DNA of 64,000 bases from Mycetocola saprophilus (GCF_000718085.1 NZ_JOEC01000002.1:1-64000); one strand, 5' to 3'. Shown: positions 36,885 through 45,753, counted from the first letter of the stretch. Program-made: numbers and translations. Notes: generated from the sequence alone by a model not told the origin.

Positions 36885-38055
36885 CGATCACCTCCGGATC
36901 CACCACCGTGCCCGAGCGGATATGCACGATGTGAGCGGTGAGCTCCTCGGGGATATCCTCGAGGACCGCGGCGGTAATAAACACCTGCTCATAGCGCGAG
37001 ATGATGGTCGCCAGGCGGGCGCGGCGCCGCTGATCCAGCTCGGCAAACACGTCGTCGAGGATCAGCACCGGGTCTCCCAGCAGCGAATCCCGACGCAGAA
37101 TCTCGGCCGAGGCGATCTTCAGCGCCAGCGCAAACGACCAGGATTCGCCGTGGCTCGCATAGCCCTTCACCGGCAGACCGTTGAGATCAAAGCGCACATC
37201 ATCGCGGTGTGCACCGACCAGGGTCACGCCACGATCAAGCTCAGAGCGCCGTTTTTCGACCAGGGCGGCCCGGAAGGTCGCGATAATCTGCCCGCGGTCG
37301 GCGCCGCCGGAGGGATCCCAGACCACGTTTTCGGGATCATCGGTCTCGGTATCGTTGCCCAGAATCGACAGCACGGGCACCAGGCCGGGCCGGTGATCGG
37401 CGCCCACAACCTCGGAGTACGCGGTGCGAATGGGCACTTGCAGGTCCGAAATCAGCGCGAGCCGCTCGGCAATAATCTCGCTACCCAGCGCAACCAGCTT
37501 GTCATCCCAGATTTCCAGGGTGGTCAGCTGGGACTCCTTGACGCCGGTGGCACGTGCGGATTTCAGCAGCGTATTGCGCTGACGCAGCACCCGCTCGTAG
37601 TCGGCCAGCACTCCGGCCAGCCGCGGGGTGCGCAGCACGAGCAGCTGATCCAGGAAGCGGCGCCGCGCGGAAGGATCGCCCCGGATAATGCCGAGGTCTT
37701 CGGGGGCGAACAGCACACTCGAGAAGTAGCGCGGCAACTCACGCGGCTTAATCTGGCCGCGGTTGATCTGCGCCCGATTGGAGGCGCCCCGGTTGATCTG
37801 TACTTCGGCCAACAGATCACGGCCATTGTGGTGCAGTTTTGCGCGGATAACCGCCGAATTTTGACCCGCACGGATCATCGGCGCGTCCCCGGAGACCCGG
37901 TGCGAACCGAGTGTGGACAGATAGCCCAGAGCCTCAACCAAATTGGTTTTACCCTGGCCATTCTTGCCCACAAACAGGTTCGCACCCGGGCTCACGGCGA
38001 CATCCGCACTCGCGTAATTACGAAAATCCGCGAGATTCAGATGCGTCACGATCAT
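36865..38055 (-). CDS. recF: DNA replication and repair protein RecF
   Basis: The 396-residue protein is an SMC-like ATPase: N-terminal HLNLADFRNYASADV, Walker A VGKNGQGKTNL (about 32-42), signature in SHGESWSFALALKIAS and Walker B PVLILDDVFAELD. It binds single-strand gaps and helps RecR/RecO load RecA. It lies 48 bp after gnd and overlaps dciA. A late start shift is unlikely since HLNLADFRNY is the family N-terminus. Confidence 0.96.
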
Positions 38056-38103
38056 GTCATCACCCCGTTAGTGGCGTGGCGGCACGAGTCGTGCCGCGGG
38101 TTA

Positions 38104-38991
38104 TTACTCCGCGGACTTGACCGAGTGTCCACCGAACTGGTTGCGCAGTGCGGCGACGGCCTTCATCGCGGGGGAGTCATCCTGACGCGACACGAAGCGC
38201 GCGAAGATCGAGGCGGCAATGGTCGGCACGGCGACGGCGTTGTTGATGGCCTCTTCGATGGTCCAACGGCCCTCGCCGGAGTCCTCCACATAGCCCTCGA
38301 TCTCGGCCAGGGTCGGGTCTTCCTTGAGTGCCAGAACCAGCAGGTCCAGCAGCCACGAGCGCACAACGGTGCCGCGCTGCCATGCCTCGAAGGTTCCGGG
38401 AACGTCCTTGATCAGGTCCTTGCGAGCCTCAAGCAGCTCGAAACCCTCGGCGAATGCCTGCATCATGGCGTACTCGATACCGTTGTGAACCATCTTGGCG
38501 TAGTGACCGGCACCGATTTCGCCCACGTGCACGAAGCCCTCTTCGCGGGGACCCTCGGGACGCAGAGCGTCGAAGACCGGCATCACGCGAGCAACCTGCT
38601 CAGCGGATCCACCAACCATCAGTCCATAACCGTTCTCGACACCCCAGACTCCACCGGAAACACCGGCGTCCACGTAGTCGATGCCCTTTTCGCCGAGCTC
38701 CTTGGCGTGCTCGAAGTCATCGGAGAAGCGGCTGTTACCACCATCGATGACCAGGTCACCGGGCTCGAGCAGGCCACCCAGCTCGGTGATGACCGAGTCG
38801 GTGATCTTGCCGGCGGGAACCATGACCCACACGGTGCGAGGGGCGGGCAGAGCCGCGACCATCTCGGCCACCGAAGCAGCGTCGGAAACCTCGGGATTGC
38901 GGTCGTAACCGGTTACCTCGATGCCTCCAGCACGCAGGCGGGTGCGCATGTTGCCACCCATTTTGCCCAGGCCGATCAGTCCAATGTGCAT
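38104..38991 (-). CDS. gnd: 6-phosphogluconate dehydrogenase (decarboxylating), short type
   Basis: The protein of 295 residues has the NAD(P)-binding start MHIGLIGLGKMGGNM, the substrate motif DGGNSRFSDD, the GVSGGVWGVENGYGLMVGG segment and catalytic Lys in HYAKMVHNGIEYAMMQ. It converts 6-phosphogluconate to ribulose 5-phosphate. The short form (about 300 residues) differs from the 470-residue form. The ATG at 38991 is preferred because it gives the standard N-terminus and a GA-rich ribosome site; an ATG at 39006 adds only MEEEE. Its insertion between dnaN and recF is an actinobacterial trait. Confidence 0.95.
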   Translation of the reverse strand: MHIGLIGLGKMGGNMRTRLRAGGIEVTGYDRNPEVSDAASVAEMVAALPAPRTVWVMVPAGKITDSVITELGGLLEPGDLVIDGGNSRFSDDFEHAKELGEKGIDYVDAGVSGGVWGVENGYGLMVGGSAEQVARVMPVFDALRPEGPREEGFVHVGEIGAGHYAKMVHNGIEYAMMQAFAEGFELLEARKDLIKDVPGTFEAWQRGTVVRSWLLDLLVLALKEDPTLAEIEGYVEDSGEGRWTIEEAINNAVAVPTIAASIFARFVSRQDDSPAMKAVAALRNQFGGHSVKSAE

Positions 38992-39032
38992 TTCTTCTTC
39001 TTCCATCTGTGAGTCTCGGGGGAGGACTCGGG

Positions 39033-40181
39033 TTAGCGCAGCAGCAGGTTGGGCTGCAGCAGGTACTTGTAGCTGTCAGCACCGGGCTGGTCCTTGGAGG
39101 ACTGCGCGGTGATGAGCATCGGTCCCGGCTTGTTCGTGTTCTCGGACTTGGTGAACGAGAACCGAACAAATTCGCTCCGAACGGCGTTCAAGCCGTCGAT
39201 CAGGAACGCGGGCTTCAGCGACAGCACGATGTCCTCGCCGGTCAGCAGCGCATCGATCTTCTCGGATGCCTGTGCCTGCTCGGAACCTACTGCCTCCATC
39301 ACGAGACCGTCGATCGTGAACGTGAACCGCAGCGCCGCTTCGCGCTCCAGAACCAGCGACACACGTCGGACGGCTTCGATGAGTTCTCCGGTGTTGATCA
39401 CCGCGTAGTTCTCGGTGGTCTCGGGGAAGAGGCGACGCACCGGGGGGAAGGTGCCCTTGATCAGCAGCGAGGTCACGGTCTTGTTGTCCGCGGAGAACGC
39501 GATCAGCTCGCGGTCGTCCTTGCTGGTGAACGCCACCGAGATGTTTCCCGAGTGACCGAAGGTCTTTCCGACCTCCTGGAGGGTTCGCGCGGGAACCAGG
39601 GCGGTGATGGGTTCGCCACCACCGATTTCACCGGAATCCCAGTCGATTTCACGGACCGCAACGCGGTAGCGATCGGTGGCCACGAGGCCGAGGTGGTTTT
39701 CGGCAACCTCGAGCTGCACGCCGGTGATGACCGGGGTGACATCGTCTCGCGAAGCGGCCACGGCAACCTGTGCCACGGCAGCCGAGAACTCATCGGCGGG
39801 TACGAGCCCCGACTGACCCGAGATTTCGGGAATGCTGGGGTATTCCTCCACCGGCATCGAGAGCAGCGTGAAGCTGGCCGAGCCACAGGTCACCAGAATG
39901 CGGTTGTCCTCGGTGGCAAACTGCACCGGAGCGTTGGGCAAACGGCTGGCGATATCCGCGAGCAGACGACCGGAAACAAGAATCGACCCTGATTCTTCGA
40001 TTTCGGCAACGATCTTCGTCTGCGCGGATACCTCGTAGTCAAAACTCGAGAGAGTAAGCCCGGTGTCGTTGGTTTCAATCAGCACACCGCTCAGGATCGG
40101 CAGCGTGGTGCGCTGCGGGAGCAGTTTCACCGCGAATGAGACGGCTTCGCTGAAGACATCGCGATTGACGCTAAATCGCAC
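39033..40181 (-). CDS. dnaN: DNA polymerase III beta subunit (sliding clamp)
   Basis: The 382-residue protein has three clamp domains (about 1-125, 130-255, 256-382): MRFSVNRDVFSEAVSFAVKLLPQRTTLPILSG at the start in family style, DEFSAAVAQV mid-protein and the C-terminal YLLQPNLLLR in place of the E. coli YVVMPMRL end. It holds the polymerase on DNA. The upstream region carries oriC and an 18-bp palindrome at 40252-40269. Confidence 0.97.
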   Translation of the reverse strand: MRFSVNRDVFSEAVSFAVKLLPQRTTLPILSGVLIETNDTGLTLSSFDYEVSAQTKIVAEIEESGSILVSGRLLADIASRLPNAPVQFATEDNRILVTCGSASFTLLSMPVEEYPSIPEISGQSGLVPADEFSAAVAQVAVAASRDDVTPVITGVQLEVAENHLGLVATDRYRVAVREIDWDSGEIGGGEPITALVPARTLQEVGKTFGHSGNISVAFTSKDDRELIAFSADNKTVTSLLIKGTFPPVRRLFPETTENYAVINTGELIEAVRRVSLVLEREAALRFTFTIDGLVMEAVGSEQAQASEKIDALLTGEDIVLSLKPAFLIDGLNAVRSEFVRFSFTKSENTNKPGPMLITAQSSKDQPGADSYKYLLQPNLLLR

Positions 40182-40201
40182 TTTGAGTTCCCCTGTCGTT
40201 T

Positions 40202-40678
40202 AGAAGCTCTGGAAACACCATGTTAGCCGTGCTTGCTGAGTTTTTGTGTTTCACGGGTAGCTACCCGTGGTGAGACGCGGTCGATTTGAGCCCGGCCAAG
40301 CCGCAAAGGTTGTTGGGCCAGTAATTTCATTTAAGAATCTTTAATCGTGTTAACCGTTGTGGAAACTGTGGATAAGTCTGTTAATCCCGGGAATCCGTTG
40401 GCGAAGCGGGGCGCCGAGCCTGTGTGCGGTTTGTGTGATTCGCTGTGAGACCCGTGATCGCCAACCGCGTGATTTAAGGGATTTTTCACAAGGCGCCTCG
40501 TTAAGTGAACAGGTTTCCCCGAATCTGTCCACAGGTTTCCACACAGTTATCCACATTGTGCACTTGGGGACGATCCCCCGAAATCTGTGGATAAGTGGCG
40601 CGAGAGCGCCCCTCTCCGGGGACAAAAAATTCTTAACCGGACGCCTCGTGCGGGCGCATTTTGGGCGCGTCACATCGC
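40202..40678. other. oriC: Chromosomal replication origin oriC (dnaA-dnaN interval)
   Basis: The non-coding interval holds perfect DnaA boxes: TGTGGATAA at 40367-40375 and 40586-40594, and TTATCCACA at 40547-40555. Near boxes are TTGTGGAAA (40357-40365), TGTCCACAG (40526-40534) and TTTCCACAC (40536-40544). An AT-rich stretch, ttcatttaagaatctttaat (40327-40346), next to the first boxes is a candidate unwinding element. Location between dnaA and dnaN is standard for actinobacteria. Confidence 0.88.
40252..40269. promoter_or_regulatory. 18-bp perfect palindrome in the dnaN leader
   Basis: cacgggtag followed by ctacccgtg lies 70 bp upstream of the dnaN start. It has no T run and may be a protein-binding site or an mRNA leader hairpin. 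The binding protein is unknown. Confidence 0.45.
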
Positions 40679-40748
40679 AAAACAGCCTCGAAGATCGTCC
40701 AAGCGCAATGTTTTGGGTGCGCTTAAAAACGTTCTCAGAGGCTGTTTT
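40679..40748. terminator. Two-level inverted repeat downstream of dnaA
   Basis: Outer arms aaaacagcctc (40679-40689) and gaggctgtttt (40738-40748) and inner arms aagcgca (40701-40707) and tgcgctt (40718-40724) are perfect. A T run follows on both strands. It may be a back-up terminator that shields oriC from transcription. Confidence 0.6.
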
Positions 40749-40758
40749 TTCGCAAAAA

Positions 40759-40795
40759 CCCTCGAAACGGATCCGGTTGGGATCCGTTTCGAGGG
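40759..40795 (-). terminator. Terminator of dnaA
   Basis: ccctcgaaacggatcc pairs with ggatccgtttcgaggg around ggttg; the minus strand then reads TTTTT. It begins 13 bases after the dnaA stop. Confidence 0.93.
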
Positions 40796-40808
40796 TCAAA
40801 AAATGGAT

Positions 40809-42245
40809 TTAGCCGTTAAAACGGTGTCCCTGCTTGATTCTGCTGGTGAGCTCCGTGACCTGGTTATAGATCGAACGACGCTCCTGCATCAGGTCTCCGA
40901 TCTTCTTATTCGCGTACATCACGGTGGTGTGATCCCGTCCGCCGAAGAGCTGGCCGATCTTGGGGAGCGAGAGGTTGGTGAGCTCGCGGCACAGATACAT
41001 GGCGATCTGGCGTGAGGTGGCGATGGCTTGCGACCGGCTGGAGCCGTACAGGTCGTCGACGCTCAGCTTGAAGTACGCGGCGGTGGTGTTGATGATGTCC
41101 ACCGGGGAGATCACGTTGTCCTCGTCGAGGGTGATGACATCCTTCAGCACCGTCTGCACCAGGTTCATATCCACCGGGGTGCGGTTCAGGCTCGCGAACG
41201 CGGTCACCCGAATCAGGGTGCCCTCCAGCTCGCGAATGTTCGAGGAGACCTTGGACGCGATGAACTCCAGCACCTCATCCGGGATCAGGAGCTTCTCGCT
41301 GAGTGCCTTCTTCCGCAGAATCGCGATTCGCGTTTCCAGGTCGGGTGCCTGAACGTCGGTGATCAGACCCCACTCGAAGCGCGAGCGCATCCGATCCTCG
41401 AAGCCGGTGAGAGCCTTGGGCGGCAGATCGGAGGTGATCACCACCTGCTTGTTGTGATCGTGCAGGGTGTTGAAGGTGTGGAAGAACGCCTCCTGCGTTT
41501 CCGCCTTGCCCTGCAGGAACTGAATATCGTCGATCATCAGGATGTCGATATCACGGTAGCGCGCCTGGAAGGCGGAGCCGCGGTTGTTGGCGATCGAGTT
41601 GATGAAGTCGTTGGTGAATTCTTCGCTGGAGACATAGCGGACACGGATGCCCGGGTACAGGCTCATCGCATAGTGCCCGATCGCGTGCATCAGGTGGGTC
41701 TTACCCAGACCGGATTCCCCGTAGACAAACAGCGGGTTGTACGCCTTGGCCGGTGCCTCGGCCACGGCCACCGTTGCCGCGTGGGCAAAGCGGTTGGACT
41801 GCCCGATCACGAAGTTGTCAAACGAGTACTTGGGGTTCAGCCGGGTGTCGTTCTGTCGGGCGGGGTGAATCTGCTCCCCCACCGGACTCGCGATCGGCGC
41901 CGCAGTCTCCGGAGTGTAGATCCCGGCTTCGGGATCGGTGGCCGGCAGTTCCACCTCGGGTTCGTCATCGATCATCTCGGGATTGACCACCACCGCGAAG
42001 GTTTTGGCACCGTGAGTCTGTTCGGTCTGACCGAGCGCCTGGATCAGCGGCGCCTTCATCCGGGTGTTGAGCTGCCCGGCGGTGAACTCGTTGGGGACCT
42101 CCAGATAGAAGGTTCCGGCCATGACACCCTTGGGAATCACCAGGTTGAGGAAGCCGTGCAGCGGCGGAGTGACGCGGGAATCCTGCGACATTGCGTCGAG
42201 CACAAGCTGCCAGGATTGCTGGGTCTCGTCGAGCTGATTGGACAT
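40809..42245 (-). CDS. dnaA: Chromosomal replication initiator protein DnaA
   Basis: The 478-residue protein has domain I (about 1-85, QQSWQLVLDAMSQ), a variable linker, the AAA+ domain III (NPLFVYGESGLGKTHLMHAIGH Walker A; DILMIDDIQFLQGK Walker B, each family-typical) and domain IV with the DnaA signature GGRDHTTVMYANKKI. It unwinds oriC. The ATG at 42245 after GGGGAGAT is preferred; the frame stays open to 42347, but the added 34 residues are encoded by a stretch containing DnaA boxes and belong to the leader. Confidence 0.97.
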   Translation of the reverse strand: MSNQLDETQQSWQLVLDAMSQDSRVTPPLHGFLNLVIPKGVMAGTFYLEVPNEFTAGQLNTRMKAPLIQALGQTEQTHGAKTFAVVVNPEMIDDEPEVELPATDPEAGIYTPETAAPIASPVGEQIHPARQNDTRLNPKYSFDNFVIGQSNRFAHAATVAVAEAPAKAYNPLFVYGESGLGKTHLMHAIGHYAMSLYPGIRVRYVSSEEFTNDFINSIANNRGSAFQARYRDIDILMIDDIQFLQGKAETQEAFFHTFNTLHDHNKQVVITSDLPPKALTGFEDRMRSRFEWGLITDVQAPDLETRIAILRKKALSEKLLIPDEVLEFIASKVSSNIRELEGTLIRVTAFASLNRTPVDMNLVQTVLKDVITLDEDNVISPVDIINTTAAYFKLSVDDLYGSSRSQAIATSRQIAMYLCRELTNLSLPKIGQLFGGRDHTTVMYANKKIGDLMQERRSIYNQVTELTSRIKQGHRFNG

Positions 42246-42440
42246 ATCTCCCCAAAAGTTATTCACAGGCTTATCCACGGAAAGCGTCGAAGTGGCGTAT
42301 CTACCGGGATTCAGGCCCCCGTATCTGGGGATAACTGACTCACTCACGCTAACCGCTTATGCACCGATCGGCCAAATCTAGCGGAAAAATCACCCCCGCG
42401 TTAGTCTGGCGCGAAGCTGTGTATCTGTGGATAATTGATG
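42246..42440. promoter_or_regulatory. dnaA promoter/leader region with DnaA boxes
   Basis: DnaA-type sites are TTATTCACA (42259-42267), TTATCCACG (42271-42279), TGGGGATAA (42326-42334) and a perfect TGTGGATAA (42426-42434). They suit autoregulation of dnaA and may form a second part of the origin. I do not see a secure -35/-10 pair for dnaA. Confidence 0.7.
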
Positions 42441-42457
42441 TTTTGAGCAACTTCGGT

Positions 42458-42486
42458 TTGACCCCGCGCGTGTTAGGCCGTAGTTT
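42458..42486 (+). promoter_or_regulatory. Probable rpmH promoter
   Basis: TTGACC (42458-42463), a 17-base spacer and TAGTTT (42481-42486) form a good sigma-70-like promoter 88 bp before the rpmH start, divergent from dnaA. Confidence 0.6.
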
Positions 42487-42573
42487 TAATTGGTTGACGT
42501 AGCCTTCGGGCACCCAGTTTTTCTCTGCCTTTACGAACCGGGCAGTGAATGTCCTACCCAAGAGTGAGTGATT

Positions 42574-42711
42574 ATGAGCAAGAGAACTTTCCAGCCGAAC
42601 AACCGTCGTCGCGCCAAGGTGCACGGCTTCCGTCTGCGTATGCGCACCCGTGCGGGTCGCGCAATCCTGTCGGCGCGCCGCCGCAAGGGGCGCACCGAGC
42701 TCTCGGCCTAA
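42574..42711 (+). CDS. rpmH: 50S ribosomal protein L34
   Basis: The 45-residue very basic protein has the family sequence [19 protein letters not shown] at the start and ends KGRTELSA. It is part of the large ribosomal subunit near the exit tunnel. It is too short for a usual open-frame cut-off but is unmistakable. It heads the rpmH-rnpA-yidD-yidC-jag transcript, divergent from dnaA. Confidence 0.98.
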   Translation: MSKRTFQPNNRRRAKVHGFRLRMRTRAGRAILSARRRKGRTELSA

Positions 42712-42745
42712 TAGCGCCGAAGCCCCAAGCGAAACGCACATCACC

Positions 42746-43084
42746 GTGCTAGCCTCCGAACTCCGTATCACCACGGGCGCCGATTACAAGCGTCTGGTGC
42801 GTCGGGGACGTCGGAACGTTGGCGCGGTGACTGTTGCATATATGCACATGAACCCGAATGGCGGTCCTCCGCGATTCGGGTTCATTGTTGCAAAGAACGT
42901 GGGCAACGCCGTCACCCGAAATCGGGTGCGGCGGCGCCTCAAGGCCGCGAGTTTTGAGCTCCGCGAGAGCTTTCCACCCGGCGCCGAGATTGTCTATCGG
43001 GCGTTCCCCTCGGCGGCCACCGCCGAGTTTGATGCGTTCCGTTCCGATGTCGAATCATCCTCATCCAGGCTCGCGCCGAAATGA
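42746..43084 (+). CDS. rnpA: Ribonuclease P protein component
   Basis: The 112-residue basic protein has FGFIVAKNVGNAVTRNRVRRRLKAA (key RNR motif NAVTRNRVRRRLK near 60-72), the RNA-binding signature of the RNase P protein. It supports the RNase P RNA in trimming tRNA 5' ends. The GTG at 42746 gives the usual N-terminus VLASELRIT; the open frame runs further upstream into rpmH but that part has no sense. The stop overlaps the yidD start. Confidence 0.95.
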   Translation: MLASELRITTGADYKRLVRRGRRNVGAVTVAYMHMNPNGGPPRFGFIVAKNVGNAVTRNRVRRRLKAASFELRESFPPGAEIVYRAFPSAATAEFDAFRSDVESSSSRLAPK

Positions 43085-43389
43085 TTGTGCTTGACACGCT
43101 CCTCCTGGTCCCACGCAATATCGGCTTGGCGATCCTGATGCTTTACCGACGGTGGATCTCCCCTCTGTATGGGGATGTCTGCCGGTACTACCCCTCGTGC
43201 TCGGCCTACACCCTGGGCTCGATCCAGCAGCGTGGCCTGCTTCTCGGGTCCCTGCGTGGGGGTATTCGAATTCTGCGGTGCAACCCCTGGGCCGCCGGCG
43301 GCATCGATGATGTCCCGCCGAAGAAACATTTCCGCTACACCACTACGACGCGCGGCTTTGTCGTAGCTTCGACCCAGAGAAAGGGCTGA
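43081..43389 (+). CDS. yidD: Membrane protein insertion efficiency factor YidD
   Basis: The 102-residue protein has the family motif YRRWISPLYGDVCRYYPSCSAY (core CRYYPSCSAY at about 34-43) and the later LRCNPWAAGGIDDVP. An amphipathic N-terminal segment binds it to the inner membrane face, where it aids insertion with YidC. The ATG overlaps the rnpA stop (ATGA), and yidC starts nine bases later. Confidence 0.95.
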   Translation: MIVLDTLLLVPRNIGLAILMLYRRWISPLYGDVCRYYPSCSAYTLGSIQQRGLLLGSLRGGIRILRCNPWAAGGIDDVPPKKHFRYTTTTRGFVVASTQRKG

Positions 43390-43397
43390 CCCAAGCG

Positions 43398-44438
43398 ATG
43401 GACTTCCTAGGAACTATTCTGTGGCCACTGAAATGGGTGGTCGAGCTCCTGCTGGTCTCCTGGCACTGGCTGCTGACCTTCTTCGGCATGGACTCTGCCG
43501 CCGGTATCACGTGGGTACTGTCGATCGTGGGCCTCGTGCTCGTGGTCCGTACCGCCCTGATCCCGCTGTTTGTGAAGCAGATCAAGAATCAGCGTCGGAT
43601 GATGGAGGTCGCTCCTCAGCTGAAGAAGATTCAGGACAAGTACAAGGGCAAGCGCGACCAGCTCTCTCGTGAGGCGATGAGCCGCGAGACCATGGCCCTG
43701 TACAAGAACACCGGAACGAACCCGCTGGGTTCCTGCCTTCCGCTGCTTGTGCAGATGCCGATCTTCTTCTCGCTGTTCTCTGTGCTGAATGGTGCGCAGA
43801 ACTCCAAGGCCGGTGTGGGACCGCTGAACGCGACCCTCGCCAAGGAGTTTGGTGAGGCCCGTCTGTTCGGTGGTGCACCGCTGCACTCGAGCTTCCAGTC
43901 GGCCATGAACGACCCGGCAGGCCCCCAGGTCCTGGTGATGATTATCGCCGCGATCATGGTTGTGGTCATGACCGCATCGCAGTTCATCACCCAGCTGCAG
44001 ATCGTCTCGAAGAACATGTCGGACGAGACCAAGGCCTCCCCGATGTTCAAGCAGCAGCGAATCCTGCTTTACATCCTGCCGTTCGTCTTCCTGTTCTCCG
44101 GTTTCGCCTTCCCGCTGGGCGTGATGTTCTACTGGCTGACCACGAACATCTGGACCATGGTTCAGCAGTTCATCATCATCCGCAACATGCCGATGCCGGG
44201 CTCCGAGGCCGCGCGTGAGCGCGAGGCTCGCCTGGCTCGTAAGGGCAAGCTGGAGCCCAAGTCCGATTCCGCCACGATCGTTGTGGAGGAGCGTAAGCCC
44301 GTACAGCGTCAGCAGCCGATGGGAAAGAACCGGGCCAAGAAGGCCGGCGGCACCCCGCAGCAGCCGGGTGGTACCGCACAGCAGCCCAAGAAGAATGACG
44401 ACGGCTCCGGCGCGTCGAACAACACTCCGAGGAAGTGA
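43398..44438 (+). CDS. yidC: Membrane protein insertase YidC
   Basis: The 346-residue protein has the Oxa1/YidC core: an N-terminal helix pair, the cytoplasmic hairpin with KKIQDKYKGKRDQLSREAM, the motif NPLGSCLPLLVQMPIFFSLF and late hydrophobic segments LYILPFVFLFSGFAFPLGV. The positively charged groove residue lies in VVRTALIPLFVKQIKNQRR. It inserts and folds membrane proteins with or without Sec. The C-terminal tail is long, basic and Gln/Pro-rich (MGKNRAKKAGGTPQQPGG), probably ribosome-binding. No large outer domain exists, as expected in a Gram-positive. Confidence 0.96.
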   Translation: MDFLGTILWPLKWVVELLLVSWHWLLTFFGMDSAAGITWVLSIVGLVLVVRTALIPLFVKQIKNQRRMMEVAPQLKKIQDKYKGKRDQLSREAMSRETMALYKNTGTNPLGSCLPLLVQMPIFFSLFSVLNGAQNSKAGVGPLNATLAKEFGEARLFGGAPLHSSFQSAMNDPAGPQVLVMIIAAIMVVVMTASQFITQLQIVSKNMSDETKASPMFKQQRILLYILPFVFLFSGFAFPLGVMFYWLTTNIWTMVQQFIIIRNMPMPGSEAAREREARLARKGKLEPKSDSATIVVEERKPVQRQQPMGKNRAKKAGGTPQQPGGTAQQPKKNDDGSGASNNTPRK

Positions 44439-44443
44439 CCGAG

Positions 44444-44965
44444 ATGACCGAACTGTCCCACTCCCCCGTCGCTCGCGAGGCTCGTGATCAGGAACCCACC
44501 CTGGCCGAGCTCGAAGAGGAGGGTGAAATTGCCGCTGATTACATCGAAGAATTCCTCGATATCGCCGATGTTGATGGTGACATTAATATCGACGTACGCA
44601 ACGGCCGCGCCTACCTCGCGGTGACCGAGAGCGACGAGGCAGATTCCAACCTTTCGGTCCTGTCTCACACCGAAACCGTCAATGCCCTTCAGGAACTCAC
44701 TCGCTTGGCAGTGCAGAGTAAGACCGGGGCCTTCTCCCGTCTGATTCTGGATATCGGTGGTTCCCGCGCGGCTCGCGAGGCGGAGCTTTCTCGCCTGGTG
44801 GATCGCGCCGCCGAGCAGCTTGAGGCCGGCGCAACTTCCGCCGCGCTGCCCCCGATGTCGAGCTATGAGCGCAAGCTTGTTCACGACCTTGTGGCCGCTC
44901 GGGGATTCGTTTCCAACTCCTCCGGCGAGGGTCGCGACCGGCACACGGTCATCACTCGCTCCTAG
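44444..44965 (+). CDS. jag: Jag/KhpB-family RNA-binding protein (R3H domain)
   Basis: The protein of 173 residues has a type II KH domain (about 25-105, AADYIEEFLDIADVDGDINIDV) and an R3H domain (about 110-173, MSSYERKLVHDLVAARGFVSNSSGEGRDRHTVI). It binds RNA and in Gram-positives affects cell division and wall synthesis. The ATG at 44444 has GAGGAAG about seven bases upstream; a GTG at 44435 that overlaps the yidC stop is the alternative and adds MTE. A terminator that contains a parS site follows. Confidence 0.92.
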   Translation: MTELSHSPVAREARDQEPTLAELEEEGEIAADYIEEFLDIADVDGDINIDVRNGRAYLAVTESDEADSNLSVLSHTETVNALQELTRLAVQSKTGAFSRLILDIGGSRAAREAELSRLVDRAAEQLEAGATSAALPPMSSYERKLVHDLVAARGFVSNSSGEGRDRHTVITRS

Positions 44966-45007
44966 CGTTTTCGGCACCTTTTTGGGGCCGTCCGCACAAC
45001 CTTTTCG

Positions 45008-45042
45008 GGCCCCGTGTTTCACGTGAAACACGGGGCCTTTTA
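45008..45042 (+). terminator. jag terminator hairpin built around a parS site
   Basis: A perfect 30-bp palindrome (45008-45037, arms ggccccgtgtttcac and gtgaaacacggggcc) is followed by tttt. The central 16 bases are a parS site. Confidence 0.85.
45015..45030. promoter_or_regulatory. parS: parS site 1 (perfect)
   Basis: TGTTTCACGTGAAACA, the consensus ParB-binding 16-mer, at the centre of the jag terminator and 30 bp before rsmG. Confidence 0.95.
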
Positions 45043-45059
45043 ACCATCAAAGGGACATC

Positions 45060-45695
45060 ATGACCATCGAAAACCTCGAGGCCGAGCCGGCCGAAGCCGC
45101 CGTCATTCTGGGCGATCAGCTCACCGTAGCCCGTGCCTTCACCGAGAACCTTGCTCGCCGTGGGGAGGAGCTGGGGCTTATCGGCCCGCTCGAACTTCCC
45201 CGCCTGTGGAGCCGACACATCCTGAATTCGGCGCTGGTTGCTCCGCTTCTGCGCCCGGGCCGCGTCGGCGATATTGGTACCGGGGCTGGTCTCCCCGGCC
45301 TCGTCCTGGCCATCGCGCGCCCCGATGTGAACTTTGTCTTGATCGAGCCGATGGAGCGCCGGGTTGCCTGGCTCAACAATCAGGTTGAGGAACTGGGACT
45401 CACGAACACCACCGTGCTTCGGGCTCGTGCCGAAGAGGTCTCGCTCGATGAGCCGCTCGACCAGGTCACCGCTCGCGCCGTTAGTGCGTTCCGCAAGCTG
45501 CTCCCGCTGACCGCTCCCCTGCTCCGCGATGGTGGCGAGCTGGTGTTGATGAAGGGTATTAACGCCGAAGCCGAAGTTGCCGCCGCGGCGAAGGAGATCC
45601 GTCGGTTCAAGGTTTCCGATATTCGGGTGGACGTCCTGGGCGAAGGTGTCACCTCCGAGGTCACCCGCGTGGTGCGAGGTTTCGTTCGCGCCTAG
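45060..45695 (+). CDS. rsmG: 16S rRNA (guanine-527 N7)-methyltransferase RsmG
   Basis: The 211-residue protein is a class I SAM methyltransferase with motif I VGDIGTGAGLPGLVLAI (about 63-79) and the following LIEPMERRVAWL. It starts with the family helix ... FTENLARRGEELGLIGPLELPRLWSRHILNS in outline. It methylates G527 of 16S rRNA; loss gives low-level streptomycin resistance in other bacteria. The ATG follows AAAGGGA. It usually lies right before parA; here 3.3 kb separate them. Confidence 0.95.
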   Translation: MTIENLEAEPAEAAVILGDQLTVARAFTENLARRGEELGLIGPLELPRLWSRHILNSALVAPLLRPGRVGDIGTGAGLPGLVLAIARPDVNFVLIEPMERRVAWLNNQVEELGLTNTTVLRARAEEVSLDEPLDQVTARAVSAFRKLLPLTAPLLRDGGELVLMKGINAEAEVAAAAKEIRRFKVSDIRVDVLGEGVTSEVTRVVRGFVRA

Positions 45696-45720
45696 TTTTT
45701 AGTCCGCGTCGATTTCCGAT

Positions 45721-45753
45721 CGCCCTCATCACATTTGTTGATGGGGGCGTTTT
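45721..45753 (+). terminator. rsmG terminator
   Basis: cgccctcatca pairs with tgatgggggcg (one G-T) around catttgt and is followed by TTTTCG and TATTTT. Confidence 0.88.
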
